A stretch of DNA of 64,000 nucleotides from Isoetes taiwanensis (GCA_021234155.1 JAJEKV010000041.1:3398829-3462828); one strand, 5' to 3'. Shown: positions 1-10,489, counted from the first letter of the stretch. Notes: generated by a model not told the origin, from the sequence alone. A program made the numbers and translations.

Positions 1-407
1 TTTGGCAACTCTTCTACGCTCTGCGAAGGCTTTTCAATCTTCTCATTGTCAGCCCAACATGGGAATACCAACCAGTGATTGTCCAAGCCTGGGCACGCTA
101 TAAACTCGTTAGAGCTGTACGGGAGAGTACCCGCTACGCAATCCTATACCCCTTCGCGAACCCCTAGGCTTGGTCTCTTCAGTTATGTTTTCTTTGTTGC
201 TGTTACGCTGTGTGCGAGTAAAACTTTAAAACTTCCACTGTATCATACCTCCTTTTTGTACCAACCCATGTATCAATCAACTTGTTGTTGTACTCAACTT
301 GAATGAAATAAAATATTAATTTCTGTTTGTATATTATCTTATCGCTGTTAGCAAATGTTATCTCAAAGCAATTATACATTACTGTAAATCTGCTTATACT
401 TCCATGA
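1..407. other. Leader upstream of Ty3 element 1 gag
   Basis: No gene is recognised here. The stretch is moderately AT-rich and has a poly(A)-signal-like AATAAA at 307-312, as often seen near the R region of an LTR. That, and its position before gag, suggests 5' LTR or leader sequence. However, I find no primer-binding-site motif such as TGGTATCAGAG, and nothing here is repeated after 5804 where the 3' LTR starts. The 5' LTR is therefore not confirmed and may lie before the window. Confidence 0.35.
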
Positions 408-3400
408 ATGCTCGCTATAGACGGTGCACGTAACGCCGCCTGGCAAACACCTTCCAACGCCAGTAGGCTGACACCTGAACAGGAATTGATGTTAATGAAA
501 AGGCAACTCGGCGAATTACAGGCCTATGTATTGCATACCAATCCACCGCAACAAACCCAGGAGGACGGACCGGAATTACCTCCACGACCATTGAGTCCAC
601 CTGCACAACAGCCATCTCCCCCTAGAGCTAGCCCTGTACCTGCACAAGGGAGGACTCATGCTAAGCGTCACCGAAGTTCCTCTAAGGATAGCGCCACTTC
701 CTCACACTCAACCACTTCGGTGTCTTCTGGGTCATCGCTATCAGTCAGTGACCATGCGAAGCGTAAGGATAAGGAATACCGTAAAACCGTTGATACAGCC
801 ATAACTAGCATATGGAAGAACAGGAAGTTGGCTCAGTTTGATGGGAAATCCAGAGGCAGCTTGAATGCAGAATCCTGGTTGGACGAGATGGAGGAGTTTG
901 GAAAATCCTATGGAATGACGGAGAAGGATACAGGAAAGGTTGCCACCACCAACCTTATCGGAGCTGCCCGTATTTGGTGGAAGGGTTATGCCAGAGCTAA
1001 GCACCTGGACAGGAGCAGGTGCAAGTTCAAAAAGTTCGCTAAGGCTTTTAAATCGCATTACGTGCCTCGTGCGCACAAATGCCAACAGATCCAGACCTTT
1101 TACAGGTTAGAGCAGAAGGGCATGTCCGTTCAGGCCTACACTGATGAATTCATGCGCTTGAGGTTGTATGTACCAGGAATGAATGAAAAGAGGGTAGTAG
1201 AGGGCTACATTGAAGGGTTGGCCCCATCCATTAAACGAATGGTCAAGGCCATAGACCCAAAATCAGTAGCAGAAGCGGAAGCTAAGGCATTAAGCCTCGA
1301 AGAGGACACGCCAAGGAACCAGTATCCGCGACCTGCTCCTTACTCGCAGCCACGATCGTCCACGCCATATAAACCCCGCTCACCCAGTCCGGGGCCCTCT
1401 CAGCAGAACTCCTACGGTCGCCAGGAAAAGAAAGTCACCTTCAACATGCCTGACAAACCTACTAATGTTAGCAAGGAAGTTCAGAATCTCTTACAGTCTA
1501 TTCCCAAAGAGGCCCGAGATCAGCTACGTAAGGATAAGGCATGTTACAGGTGTATGCGACCCGGGCATTATATGCAGAATTGCCCTTATGTCACGCAGAC
1601 TGCCCAACTGGCCATGGAAGACCTCGATTGGGAAGATCTGGAGTCCAATCTGCCTATCGAGGACGAGGCTCCCGAGTACATTCACGGTGAGTCTCATATT
1701 CTTGCCACCATAGAAACTGGCAACGCTGAAACTCAGCCTTCAGTTATTTCTACCATAGGCCAAGTAGACAGCAAGCCTTTCATAATTTTAATGGATACGG
1801 GTAGTACGCATAATTTTGCTTCTCCTAGAATGGCCCAGGCATTGCAGCTTGAAACGTTGAGATCCCGACCTAAGCCAGTCACGTTAGCCAGTGGTAAGAT
1901 CAGGCACACGCATGGCCGCCGCATTAACCTTAAGATGCAGTTGCCCGGTGCACCAGTTGCTTTGGGTGCCGGGTTAATGGACATTGGCAAATATGATCTT
2001 ATTGTTGGTATGGAGTTCTTGGCATCTGCAAAGGCCAACATAGACTGCGAGAAACGAGAGGTTACCTTCAACGCCGCTAATGGAGCACGCGTGACGACCA
2101 AAGGTGATCCATTCCCCCCAGTTATGCAGTCTATGTCAATCAGGCAGTTAGAAAAAGCTATATGCAGGGATAAGCTCCTTTGCCTCATTACACTTGCCTC
2201 CATTGAGTCTGACACTAAGCAGAAGCAGGCAATCGATATCTTGCCACAAGGCATTGCCACCCTTCTTCGAGAATTTAGCGATCTTTTTCCGGATGAGATC
2301 CACAAGCTTCCTCCTTTCAGAGGGGTAGAATGTGAGATAGCTCTAGAACCAGGTACTAAGCCTACCAGCAAGGCCCCGTACCGAATGAGTCCTCCAGAGT
2401 TGGCAGAGCTTAAGAAACAACTTCAAGAGTTATTAAACCTAGGTTTTATTCGGCCTAGTGTTTCACCATTTGGCGCTCCTATCCTTTTTGTCAAGAAAAA
2501 AGATGGCTCCTTGAGGATGTGTATTGATTATAGGCAGCTCAATAAGCATACCATCAAGAATCGCTATGCTTTGCCTAGGGCAGATGATCTCATGGACCAG
2601 TTACAAGGAGCCAAATATTTCTCAAAGATTGATTTACGCTCCGGGTACCATCAAATACGGATAAAGGAGGAGGACATTTATAAGTCTGCGTTCCGTACCA
2701 GATATGGGCATTATGAATTCACCGTTATGCCTTTTGGGTTAACCAATGCCCCTGCAACGTTCATGCGGTTGATGAATGACATCTTCCGCCAATACTTGGA
2801 TGACTTTGTTGTTATTTTCTTTGACGACATTCTCATCTATAGTAAAACCTTGCAGCAACATGAACAGCATCTTCGATTGGCTTTACAGAAGCTAAGGCGC
2901 CATCAGCTCTTCGCCAAGTTCTCTAAATGCAAGTTTGCCACCCCCAAGGTCGACTATTTGGGGCATATTATTTCAGCAGAGGGAATTTCTACCGATCCAG
3001 CGAAGATAGAAGCAGTAAAGGATTGGCCTATTCCAAGTAATGTTTCAGAAGTCCGAAGTTTCTTGGGACTCGCCGGATATTATTGGAAATTTGTTAAGGA
3101 TTTTGCAACGATTGCCGCACCTCTTACTAATCTCACAAAGCATGAGAGAGTGAAGGATTGGATGGAACATTGGAAAGCAAAAGTCCAGGACGGCTTTCAG
3201 AAGCTCAAGGATGCTTTAACATCTGCACCGGTTCTCACCTTGCCCGATCCTGAAAAGGATAAACTAGTTGCCACGGATGCTAGCAAGATAGCTACCGGTG
3301 GAGTGCTAATGCAGGAGGGGAGAGTTGTTGCCTATGATTCAAAGAAGATGAATGACGCAGAGCAGCGATACCCTACCCATGATCAAGAGTTGCTGGCAGT

Positions 3401-3422
3401 TGTCCGCGCTCTCCGTATTTAG
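408..3422 (+). CDS. Gag-protease-reverse transcriptase-RNase H (Ty3), ends at a nonsense codon
   Basis: This is the first 1004 residues of a Ty3 polyprotein. Residues 1-110 are Pro/Ser-rich and low complexity. A retrotransposon Gag domain follows (about 125-285), then a CCHC zinc knuckle (C379, C382, H387, C392). The aspartic protease has its DTG at residues 463-465 in the context [10 protein letters not shown]. Reverse transcriptase covers about 650-830 with FFDD at 804-807. RNase H begins around residue 945 with catalytic D957 (ATDAS). The ATG at 408 is the first in this frame. The frame stops at TAG (3420-3422), where the related element at 38.6-51.8 kb has Trp in the same context (ALRIWRHYLLG). 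The open frame continues unchanged after the stop, so this looks like a single TGG-to-TAG change rather than a natural terminus. Confidence 0.93.
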   Translation: MLAIDGARNAAWQTPSNASRLTPEQELMLMKRQLGELQAYVLHTNPPQQTQEDGPELPPRPLSPPAQQPSPPRASPVPAQGRTHAKRHRSSSKDSATSSHSTTSVSSGSSLSVSDHAKRKDKEYRKTVDTAITSIWKNRKLAQFDGKSRGSLNAESWLDEMEEFGKSYGMTEKDTGKVATTNLIGAARIWWKGYARAKHLDRSRCKFKKFAKAFKSHYVPRAHKCQQIQTFYRLEQKGMSVQAYTDEFMRLRLYVPGMNEKRVVEGYIEGLAPSIKRMVKAIDPKSVAEAEAKALSLEEDTPRNQYPRPAPYSQPRSSTPYKPRSPSPGPSQQNSYGRQEKKVTFNMPDKPTNVSKEVQNLLQSIPKEARDQLRKDKACYRCMRPGHYMQNCPYVTQTAQLAMEDLDWEDLESNLPIEDEAPEYIHGESHILATIETGNAETQPSVISTIGQVDSKPFIILMDTGSTHNFASPRMAQALQLETLRSRPKPVTLASGKIRHTHGRRINLKMQLPGAPVALGAGLMDIGKYDLIVGMEFLASAKANIDCEKREVTFNAANGARVTTKGDPFPPVMQSMSIRQLEKAICRDKLLCLITLASIESDTKQKQAIDILPQGIATLLREFSDLFPDEIHKLPPFRGVECEIALEPGTKPTSKAPYRMSPPELAELKKQLQELLNLGFIRPSVSPFGAPILFVKKKDGSLRMCIDYRQLNKHTIKNRYALPRADDLMDQLQGAKYFSKIDLRSGYHQIRIKEEDIYKSAFRTRYGHYEFTVMPFGLTNAPATFMRLMNDIFRQYLDDFVVIFFDDILIYSKTLQQHEQHLRLALQKLRRHQLFAKFSKCKFATPKVDYLGHIISAEGISTDPAKIEAVKDWPIPSNVSEVRSFLGLAGYYWKFVKDFATIAAPLTNLTKHERVKDWMEHWKAKVQDGFQKLKDALTSAPVLTLPDPEKDKLVATDASKIATGGVLMQEGRVVAYDSKKMNDAEQRYPTHDQELLAVVRALRI

Positions 3423-4538
3423 AGACACTACCTTCTCGGTAGAAAATTTCAGCTAGATACGGATCATCAGAGTCTCCGCTATCTATCCACCCAGCCAAAT
3501 CTCAATCTCCGTCAGAGAAGATGGATGGAATTCCTCGAGGAATATGACTTCGAGATTATGTACAAGCCAGGGAAGCACAATGTGGTTGCGGATGCCTTGT
3601 CACGTCATCCTTTGATCACCCGAACCCATTGTAATGCCATTTCCACACTCACCAGCGAATTTGGGAAACAGATAGAACAGACCCTGGCCACAGATCCCGA
3701 ATTTTGTGATGTTAGGGGAAGTTTGGGAAAAGAAGCTCGTACAGATAAAGAACGTGAAGCTTTCCGTTCATATAAGAGAGAGGGCAACTTATTATATCAT
3801 AAGGATAAGTTGTGTGTTCCTGAGACTTCAGGGGTGCGCAAGCTAATTCTCCATGACACACACAACAGCCCTATAGCGGGACATGCGGGTTTTATGAAAA
3901 CTTACTTTAAGATCCGCTCCAGCTATTTTTGGCCTTCGATGAAGAAGGATATTGCTAGGTACATTAAGCAGTGTCAGGTGTGTCAACAAACTAAGGCTGA
4001 GCAATTAAGAGTTCCAGGAGAGTTGCAACCCTTGGATGTGCCCAACGCCAAGTGGGAAGTGATAACCATGGACTTCATTGTGGGCCTTCCACGTACTCTC
4101 CGTGGATATGATACATTAATGGTAGTGGTCGACAAATTGTCAAAGATGGCTCATTTTCTGCCATGTCGAACCACGGACACCGCCTTCGACACCGCCTTGC
4201 TATTTGCAAAAGAGATTTTCAGGTTGCACGGGATGCCAAGAGTAATTGTATCAGACAGAGATCCTAAGTTTGTAAGTGCATTCTGGAAAGACTTCTTCGC
4301 CACCATCCAGACCAAGCTTGCTATGAGTACAGCTTACCATCCTCAGACAGATGGTCAGACAGAACGTGTCAATCGTATTATCGAAGATATGCTACGAAGC
4401 TATGTATGGAGTAAACAATCACAATGGGCGGATTATATTTATCTGGTAGAGTTCGCCTATAACAGTACAAAGCAGGAGTCTTCCAAGATGTCTCCCTTCA
4501 TGATAAATTATGGCTATCAATGTCTTACTCCATTCTAA
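3423..4538 (+). CDS. RNase H end and integrase (Ty3), continuation of the 408 frame
   Basis: This region lies in the same frame as the ORF at 408 and is separated from it only by the TAG. It encodes the RNase H tail (DTDHQSLRYL, then VADALSRHP), the integrase HHCC zinc-binding region (around IAGHAGFMKT and QCQVCQQTKAE) and the DDE core. The catalytic acidic residues are D at 4071-4073 (TMDFIVGLP), D at 4254-4256 (VSDRDPKFV) and E at 4362-4364 (GQTERVNR). The frame breaks near 4530 after MINYGYQCLTPF, where the related family continues through the integrase tail. An internal start at 3525 would give a 337-residue product, but it is more likely part of the former polyprotein. Confidence 0.9.
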   Translation, partial: RHYLLGRKFQLDTDHQSLRYLSTQPNLNLRQRRWMEFLEEYDFEIMYKPGKHNVVADALSRHPLITRTHCNAISTLTSEFGKQIEQTLATDPEFCDVRGSLGKEARTDKEREAFRSYKREGNLLYHKDKLCVPETSGVRKLILHDTHNSPIAGHAGFMKTYFKIRSSYFWPSMKKDIARYIKQCQVCQQTKAEQLRVPGELQPLDVPNAKWEVITMDFIVGLPRTLRGYDTLMVVVDKLSKMAHFLPCRTTDTAFDTALLFAKEIFRLHGMPRVIVSDRDPKFVSAFWKDFFATIQTKLAMSTAYHPQTDGQTERVNRIIEDMLRSYVWSKQSQWADYIYLVEFAYNSTKQESSKMSPFMINYGYQCLTPF

Positions 4539-5286
4539 AGTGGAGGTCTCTCAACAACTCCTTTTAGAAATGCAGGCCTTGGTGGAGGAAGTTCGTGGTT
4601 ACTTATTGGCGGCGCGCAGTCGTCAGAAGAGTCTAGCGGATAAGCACCGAACCCCACGAGTCTTCCAGGTGGGCGAATCAGTTTGGCTTAAGATCAAAGT
4701 AAAACAAGCCAAGCTTAAAATTGGTAATCAGAAGAAGTTGGCACCCGATGGGCTGGGCCGCTCAAGATTACCAACGCTGGGAGAACAGGCATATCGCTTA
4801 GACTTGCCGCCCCGCTTGAAGATCCACAAGGTCTTTCACGTGAGTCTTCTGAAACAACACACCCCTGATCCAGAGGAGGTTTTGGATACCCCAACCCTCC
4901 TAGAAATGACTGAAGAGCAGCTGGAAATAGTGCCTGAAGCTCTTCTTGATCGAGCTTACAAACAGACCAGAAGGACTCAAATGTTGCAATACTTGGTCAA
5001 GTGGAAGCACTTACCAGTTGAAGATGCTACCTGGGTGATGAAGATAGACCTTGAGAAGCACTATCCGGACTTCATGCGGGAATCTCAGGGCCGCACCATC
5101 AACGATGCTATCAACCCCGCTCCCGGCGGTAAGCTTGAAGGCTTGATTTGCCGAGAATCATGCTCTAGAGGGGTAGACGCATCGTATCTTATAATAATAA
5201 CCGATGATGAGATCACCTTTGTGTTCTCTAGAACGTGGTGCATTGTTGGTGTTGACATGACCGCGCATTGCTTGGAAACCATCTAG
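4510..5286 (+). CDS. Integrase C-terminal region and chromodomain (Ty3), frameshifted
   Basis: This frame is shifted by one relative to the upstream integrase and overlaps its last codons. It encodes the integrase C-terminal region (VFQVGESVWLKIK, then the RLKIHKVFHVSLLK segment typical of chromovirus integrase tails). A chromodomain follows at about nt 4930-5085 (LQYLVKWKHLPVEDATWV). Chromodomains of this class bind methylated histone H3 tails and bias integration toward heterochromatin. The stretch around 4740-4790 reads poorly (APDGLGRSRLPTLG) and matches the family better in another frame, so a compensating pair of indels is likely there. The remaining residues to 5286 lie past the chromodomain and are probably not functional. 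Confidence 0.85.
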   Translation: MAINVLLHSKVEVSQQLLLEMQALVEEVRGYLLAARSRQKSLADKHRTPRVFQVGESVWLKIKVKQAKLKIGNQKKLAPDGLGRSRLPTLGEQAYRLDLPPRLKIHKVFHVSLLKQHTPDPEEVLDTPTLLEMTEEQLEIVPEALLDRAYKQTRRTQMLQYLVKWKHLPVEDATWVMKIDLEKHYPDFMRESQGRTINDAINPAPGGKLEGLICRESCSRGVDASYLIIITDDEITFVFSRTWCIVGVDMTAHCLETI

Positions 5287-5790
5287 TGGATAGACTGCGT
5301 TCATTTCGGCTATACGGGGAACTAAACCATTCCTTATGCCGCAATGAATTGCAAGCCATAGACATGATAGGTTCCCTTCTAGATAGATTTTCTTTTATTT
5401 ATAGGGGGTGGTCCCTTCAACCACAATCTAATTATATTATTGATATACGGGTATATTGACATGTGCAGGCCAGTGAGCAGATCGTCACCTGCCATGTATA
5501 GACGGTTGCTGATGACCCAACCTTTCTCGTATTGGTTTTCTCTACATGTGTGACTTTTGTCGTCCATGCTGTTTTAAATCGGACTTTGGTCCTAAACTTT
5601 CTTTGATGATAAGTTTGTATAAGGCACTTTGATGCTTGCACCTTGATATTTTCAACTTCAATGTATTACTGTCCGAAATGCTATAACTCCAACGTATTAA
5701 TGTTATATTCTTAACTTGATTTTCTAATTGAGTTCTTTAAGTATATGTATCCGATTAACTAACCCCAATGCCGAGGACAGCATTATTTTT
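5287..5790 (+). other. 3' untranslated region of Ty3 element 1
   Basis: About 500 bases of AT-rich sequence with no supported ORF lie between the chromodomain and the polypurine tract. This is a usual arrangement for the 3' non-coding region of an LTR retrotransposon. Confidence 0.6.
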
Positions 5791-5803
5791 AAGGAGGGGA
5801 GAA
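5791..5803 (+). promoter_or_regulatory. Polypurine tract of Ty3 element 1
   Basis: The run AAGGAGGGGAGAA directly precedes TGTGACG. This is the expected plus-strand priming site at the edge of a 3' LTR. The minus-strand element 2 has the similar tract AAGGTGGGGAGAA before TGTGGCG at 40192. Confidence 0.8.
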
Positions 5804-6311
5804 TGTGACGTTCCACGTATTTATACGATCTACGTCACGTATTTATACGGGACACGTACAAATACACGCACGTCACCCCCCCTAAAGGTACGCCAACATG
5901 GGATACGTCAACTTAATTGTAACCTAGGGGGTTACTTTAAAAGGGATTAAATTAGCTATGCTAATTTAACCATTAAAGTTAATAACCTATAACTTAGGAA
6001 ATTAAGGACTAAATAGGATTAGTTAGGCTAATTACTGTTTTGGGAAGGCGCCACCTACCCCAATCGATTGGGGAGCATGGGGATTTCCAAGTTAGGCTGT
6101 CAACCTGATCCCTATCCCTGTGTTGACTCCCTCAATTGCTATTGGGCTCAACACTCCTGCAACACTGCAAACCAGACAGGAACTCATTGGACAATATCAT
6201 GATGGCGTGCAAATCCTCACTCTCGAGAGGATGACTTCCAAACTCCTGGGTTCCCACCCTCAGAATCACTCCCTCCTTTTCTTGACACTGAGTGTCGTTT
6301 GGTGGGGGGAG
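5804..6311 (+). repeat. 3' LTR (start certain, end uncertain) of Ty3 element 1
   Basis: The LTR begins TGTGACG right after the polypurine tract. Its first 80 bases are packed with ACGT cores: TGACGT, three CACGT motifs, CTACGTCAC and a direct repeat of ACGTATTTATACG at about 5815 and 5837. Plant bZIP factors bind such cores, so this may be the U3 control region. I cannot find the far end of the LTR or a matching 5' copy. The part after about 6050 may belong to something else. Confidence 0.55.
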
Positions 6312-6888
6312 TGTTAGTTCTGTACGTCCTGGTACAGGACTATTCATGCACACAAAGGACCAGGTCAAGAACAAGGAGACGACCACGGGTCAGACGTCCA
6401 AATGTCCTCAGAAGACCAAGGCACAGCAGCCAAAGACACCGCAGGTCAAAAAGAGGCGCACAGAGAAATGACGCGTGTCTCAGTCAGCGTCATTTCAGGG
6501 TTTTCAAGAGGCACCGCTGGGTGTCCTACAAATCAGGCCTTCATTCAAGGAGTCGGCACCGAGCCGGCTGATTTTATCTATATTGGGCCCAAGGCCGTTG
6601 TACTATATATAGCAGTAGATGTAGCCCTCACGGGCAGATGAGTTTTGAGTCTTGTCTCACTTCAGTTTTCTCTCGATTGCGAGAGCTCATGTATCTTCAT
6701 TGACATCAAGGAAGCTTATTATTGTGATCTCATTGTTCTTTGTGTTTTCTTTTCCATTTTCCTTGTTTTTCTTGCAAATCCCCCGTGACAGAGCTCCCGG
6801 ATTCTCCTGTTAGATCCAAGGGTCCTCACAGAGGGCTGTCTTGCAAGAGTTCCCGAATCCAGACCCCAAACACACCTATATATTGACA
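6312..6888 (+). mobile_element. LTR-like sequence, possibly Copia-type or solo
   Basis: The purine run GGTGGGGGGAG (6301-6311) followed by TGTTAG looks like a polypurine tract joined to a Copia-type LTR start. A TATA-like ACTATATATA lies at 6602-6611 and the candidate end is ...TTGACA near 6888. No Copia coding sequence is present on either side, so this would be a solo or truncated LTR. The boundaries are inferred from these motifs only. Confidence 0.4.
6602..6611 (+). promoter_or_regulatory. TATA-like box in the LTR-like sequence
   Basis: ACTATATATA sits about 290 bases into the LTR-like sequence that starts at 6312, a plausible promoter position. There is no independent support. Confidence 0.35.
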
Positions 6889-7335
6889 CCTTTAAATTAT
6901 TATTTGTAGATATTTTTTGTCACCTCAATGTGATCTATGGATTCTACGTATATGATTATCTATATGGCATAAACAAGATTGCATATTAAACGGGAGCAAA
7001 TCATTGAAACGGGAGCAAAAGGAATATTCCTTAAAGATTCCTTTTTTTTTCAAAAAAGGAGCTAAAATGAGGTAAAAAAAATTTTGATCATAAAATTGTA
7101 TTTTGACCCCCCTAAAATCATTCATTTTTTTGTGCAAAGAGAAAATTGACTATGTCAAAGTGACATTTTTTTCTAACAGTTAGAATTTATCTGAAGTGTG
7201 TTTTTAGAGAAAACCACTAATTTAAGTGTATCTCCTACACAACATTTTGTAAGCTTGGATTATATTCCAAAAAAGGTACTTTTAGGTTACAATGTGTCAT
7301 TTTTTAATGATGTAATATTTCAAAGTACCAAAATT

Positions 7336-7478
7336 GTAATCCGGAATACACTTTTGCTATTCGAGGATAACAGAAGTGTATTCCGGAATACACTTTTGCT
7401 TTTCTTGAAAGTCAAAGTGTATTCCAGAATACACTTTTGGTTTTGCTCGAAATCCAAAGTGTATTCCGGAATACATTT
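7336..7478. repeat. Array of TGTATTCCGGAATACA palindromes
   Basis: Four copies of a palindrome centred on TATTCCGGAATA or the variant TATTCCAGAATA lie near 7345, 7384, 7426 and 7468, about 42 bases apart. The spacers resemble one another and end in a CTTTTG-like word. Two further copies lie at 7838-7880. The small ORFs on both strands here are translations of the repeat and are not genes. Confidence 0.8.
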
Positions 7479-7837
7479 TTGTTGTACAAGGTTTTGAGAC
7501 TCAACAGTGATCTTGGGGTTTTTCGGGTTTTCGACATTTTCAATGACCTCGCAACGTTTTTGTTTCAATTGATTTGAATGACGTTACGATTTTATTCGTT
7601 TTCTATATGGGGATACATGAACAAAGTTCTAAATAATGAAGGGATTAGCGAAAGGGAAAAACAAACCAACAACAACTAGATTTTCTAGCATATTCAATTT
7701 ATCTTGATGACCTTTCAATAATTGTTTTTATTATTTTGTGTGGATACAGGGTTATGGTATTAAATAATAAAGGGATTTTGATTTTTTTGTTCTTAAGACT
7801 AGGGATACTGGGTCTTGGTTTCAAATCATAAGAGGGA

Positions 7838-7880
7838 AATGTATTCCGGAATACACTTTGTATTCCAGAATACATTTTTT
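7838..7880. repeat. Second cluster of TATTCCGGAATACA palindromes
   Basis: Two adjacent palindromes, one with CCGG and one with CCAG at the centre, match the array at 7336-7478. They are followed by a T-run. Confidence 0.75.
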
Positions 7881-8046
7881 TTTTCTAGGAGGACAGAGAC
7901 GTGTTTTTTTTGCCCTTTCTGCTCTGGCAATATTTGTCTACAGACCTTGCGCCACCATTTCATGCTCAGATTGGAAAAGGCTATGGTGTTGGCTAAAGCT
8001 TAAGCCAAGGCGCTGGTTAAGCGCCTTTGAATTTTTTTTTTTGCAT

Positions 8047-8250
8047 TAGGGTCGAATGCCAAAATATAGGGTTGGATGTAGCAGAATCAGATCGGATGCC
8101 AGAATAAGGTCGAATCTAGAATCGGATGCCATGTCGCATGTAGGGCAAAGAGTTTTTTCCAATAGGGTCGGATGCGAGAATCAGATGGCAGAATGTTGGA
8201 TCATCAGGTCGGATGCCAAAATCAGATGCTTTTAGATGCCATATCGAGAA
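8047..8250 (+). repeat. Degenerate repeats of a GTCGGATGCCAGAATC-type word
   Basis: The words GGTCGAATGCC, ATCGGATGCC, GGTCGGATGCGAGAATC and GGTCGGATGCCAAAATC recur irregularly through this stretch. It looks like a decayed minisatellite with no coding potential. Confidence 0.6.
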
Positions 8251-8262
8251 GCAAAGGACTGC

Positions 8263-8383
8263 TGGCAAACAAGGTTTCGGATATGCTGGGTGATTTGGGA
8301 TGCTGGCAAACAAGGTTTTCGGATATGGTGGAGCAAACAAGGTTTTCGGATATGGTGGAGCAAACAAGGTTTTCGGATATGAT
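8263..8383 (+). repeat. 27 bp tandem repeat, three good copies plus one diverged
   Basis: Three units starting CAAACAAGGTTTTCGGATAT lie at 8307, 8334 and 8361, the last incomplete. A diverged unit starts at 8263. There are no unique spacers, so this is a minisatellite. Confidence 0.85.
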
Positions 8384-8459
8384 GGCTATGCAGCAGCAAA
8401 GTTATGGTGCCTCTGGTATTTTATATGGCATGGCCGCAGCGAAGCTACAATGGCAGTGA

Positions 8460-9472
8460 AGCTACGGTGGCAGTGAAGCATGTCGTCCAAAGTAAGTTGC
8501 ACAGTTTTCTTTTCCTTTTTTTTAAACTAGATGAGCAGGTCTGACCATTTGAAGCAAGGAGATATTCTTGATTTGCCCATGATGTGTCCTCTGTGTTTAA
8601 ACTGGAGCTTCTTTTCGCATTGTACATTGAAGCTTTGAAATAACAGCTGAGAAATATGGTCTGGCCATGCTTTGCACTGTAAAAAAGGACAGTGATGAAT
8701 GAGAGTTTTGCTGTATGAGACCTTGAAGCAGGAAAATGCTTTTGTGGTACCTCAGTTGCATCCCCATATTATAGTAAGATATTTTTACATTTTCATGTTT
8801 TTTTAGTTGCCATTGCTAACTTTTGTCAACATATCACTGTTAATTCTTAAGCGTCAATTTAATTATTCTCTCATTTCTTGCTGATTTTTAGCATAGAGTT
8901 CCGTTTTAGAGTAGGTTTGCATGACTATTTTTTCTAGCCAAGTTTAGCCAATTGGTTGCATTTCTTTTTACTGACTGGAATTTTGCTTAGTTCTTTTTAG
9001 CTTTAAAGATCTTATGTTAACTGTTTGAAGATCTTATGTTAACTGTTTGCAGGTTCTACTTGAGTTTTGAGAGCAATTCCTCACAATATCTTTTCACCTT
9101 CCTTGAACTCTACATCTGGAAGTGTTGAATATATAAAGTCATAGAATCGACGAGGATTTCATCAAATTAGCATGAGATTTTTAGTCACTGAAGTTGGCAT
9201 AAAACATTATTAGCAGAAGAAGACCACAATGGCTCATACAAGTTGTTGCTATTTTAATGAACTGGAACTGAGGTTGGAACTGAAGTTGCAAAATGGAGCA
9301 GTTTCTGCACATTTCTATAATCATATTTACATGAAATGTACATGCCTTGAAAATAAAAATAAATAATATGAATTCTTATTATATTAATGTCTACTAGGAG
9401 TGTGTCAAGGCTCTTGCAGGATGTGCATCAATGTTTTTAATTTTCATCCTCAACAAAAATAAGGAGGTTGCA
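8460..9472. other. AT-rich stretch without a recognisable gene
   Basis: No supported ORF. A 24 bp tandem duplication (unit beginning GATCTTATGTTAACTGTTTG) lies at about 9007-9050. The rest is AT-rich and unrecognised. Confidence 0.5.
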
Positions 9473-9654
9473 TATTAAACGGGGTCTCTAAATCAAAGGA
9501 AATAAATCCTTCACCAAATTCAAAGCACCAAATCATCTTAAAGCTTTGTCTGATCTTAGAACATGCTTTTTTGGGGTGCAATAGATGCTACCTTTAGATT
9601 TGAGCAACATTTGGCACGTTGAATGGCCTCTTAAACATAAGGTGTACTGCAGGG

Positions 9655-9845
9655 ATTGGAAATATGGTTTCCAATTTGTATTCTGGAATAGCATAAGAGT
9701 GCAAGGTGCTATTCCAGAATAGCGCAAGACGGTGCAGGGATTTGAAATATGGCTCCCAATCTGTATTCTGGAATAGCATAAGAGTGCAAGATCCTATTCC
9801 GGAATAACGTAAGAGTGCAAGGGCAACTGACAATCCTATTCCAAA
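9655..9845. repeat. Repeats of TATTCTGGAATAGCATAAGAG and inverted variants
   Basis: Near-palindromic words (TATTCTGGAATA, TATTCCAGAATA, TATTCCGGAATA, TATTCCAAAATA) recur about every 45 bases, with the word CATAAGAGTGCAAG between them. They resemble the array at 7336-7478 in centre and spacing, so both may descend from one repeat family. Confidence 0.65.
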
Positions 9846-10284
9846 ATAAAGTAGGAATTTTGAAAACTCTGATTAGGTTCTTCTCTAGACAGATATTGGT
9901 AAATGCTCGGGTAGGTTCTTCTCCTCATATCATAAAACTTTATGTTTACTTCTTCTTCATACCTTGCACTTATTGTGTAATGTTCATGCTTTAACTTGTG
10001 ACCTTTTGCAAATTCACCCCTTTTTGTCATGTCTTCATAATAACCCGATGCGAACAAAAAAAAAATGTAGCTGAAATAGTGCATACTAAATCATACACCA
10101 TAATGATCTTGGAATTAACCTCTAAAAATGCCATTTCAAGTGATTTATATATTGATCCAGTAGTAAGAAAATAATTTTTTCCCTAAAATAGCACATTTTA
10201 AAATGTAATCACCATGATCTTCTGAACACAACCCCTAAAAATGCCATTTCAAATGGTTAGTACATTTTAGAGAAGGGAATCTTC

Positions 10285-10321
10285 AAACGGGAGTGCTACG
10301 ACACTCCCGTTTAATATGCAA
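10285..10321. repeat. Terminal palindrome of the AAACGGGAG element
   Basis: AAACGGGAGTG and CACTCCCGTTT pair perfectly across a 6-base loop, and the right inverted repeat ends ...TTAATATGCAA. The end of the element can therefore form its own hairpin. Confidence 0.7.
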
Positions 10322-10489
10322 CTGTGTTCATAACTACAAGTGTAGCATCTTGATCTGATTTTGATCTGATACTAGTGTTTGGTTAAAAGTTAAGACCAGT
10401 AATAAATTGGCTGTAATAAACTTTTTTGTGAAATTATAAATTCCGGCTGGGTTATTGAAAACTATAAGAAAATTTTCGATAGCAGGAAA

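Larger units (their letters stand above)
1..6311 (+). mobile_element. Ty3/gypsy chromovirus, element 1 (defective)
   Basis: Domains run in the order gag, zinc knuckle, protease, reverse transcriptase, RNase H, integrase, chromodomain, then a polypurine tract (5791-5803) and a TGTGACG LTR start at 5804. This is the order of plant chromoviruses of the Ty3/gypsy class. The pol frame carries one nonsense codon (3420-3422), a frameshift near 4530 and a local double shift near 4750, so this copy is probably not autonomous. Outer boundaries are uncertain: no 5' LTR is identified, and the 3' LTR end is unclear because a second LTR-like sequence begins at 6312. Confidence 0.8.
6979..10321. mobile_element. 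Non-coding unit bounded by TTGCATATTAAACGGGAG inverted repeats
   Basis: TTGCATATTAAACGGGAG occurs at 6979 in plus orientation and inverted at about 10304-10321. Each end carries a second AAACGGGAG just inside. A third, plus-oriented copy (TTGCATATTAAACGGGG) lies near 9473, so a smaller unit of about 850 bases may be nested at the right end. No convincing coding sequence or target duplication was found. The interior is short palindromes and tandem repeats, which fits a non-autonomous DNA element (MITE-like) or a nested pair. Confidence 0.5.

Noticed and set aside
1-407. Complete 5' LTR of element 1
   Set aside because: No part of it is repeated at the 3' end after 5804, and no primer-binding site is visible.
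2817-2828. FFDD instead of YxDD as a broken RT active site
   Set aside because: FFDD/FIDD variants are common in plant Ty3 elements and both elements here share FFDD.
8263-8383. Regularly spaced 27 bp repeats as a CRISPR array
   Set aside because: Units are directly adjacent with no unique spacers, and the sequence is plant nuclear DNA.
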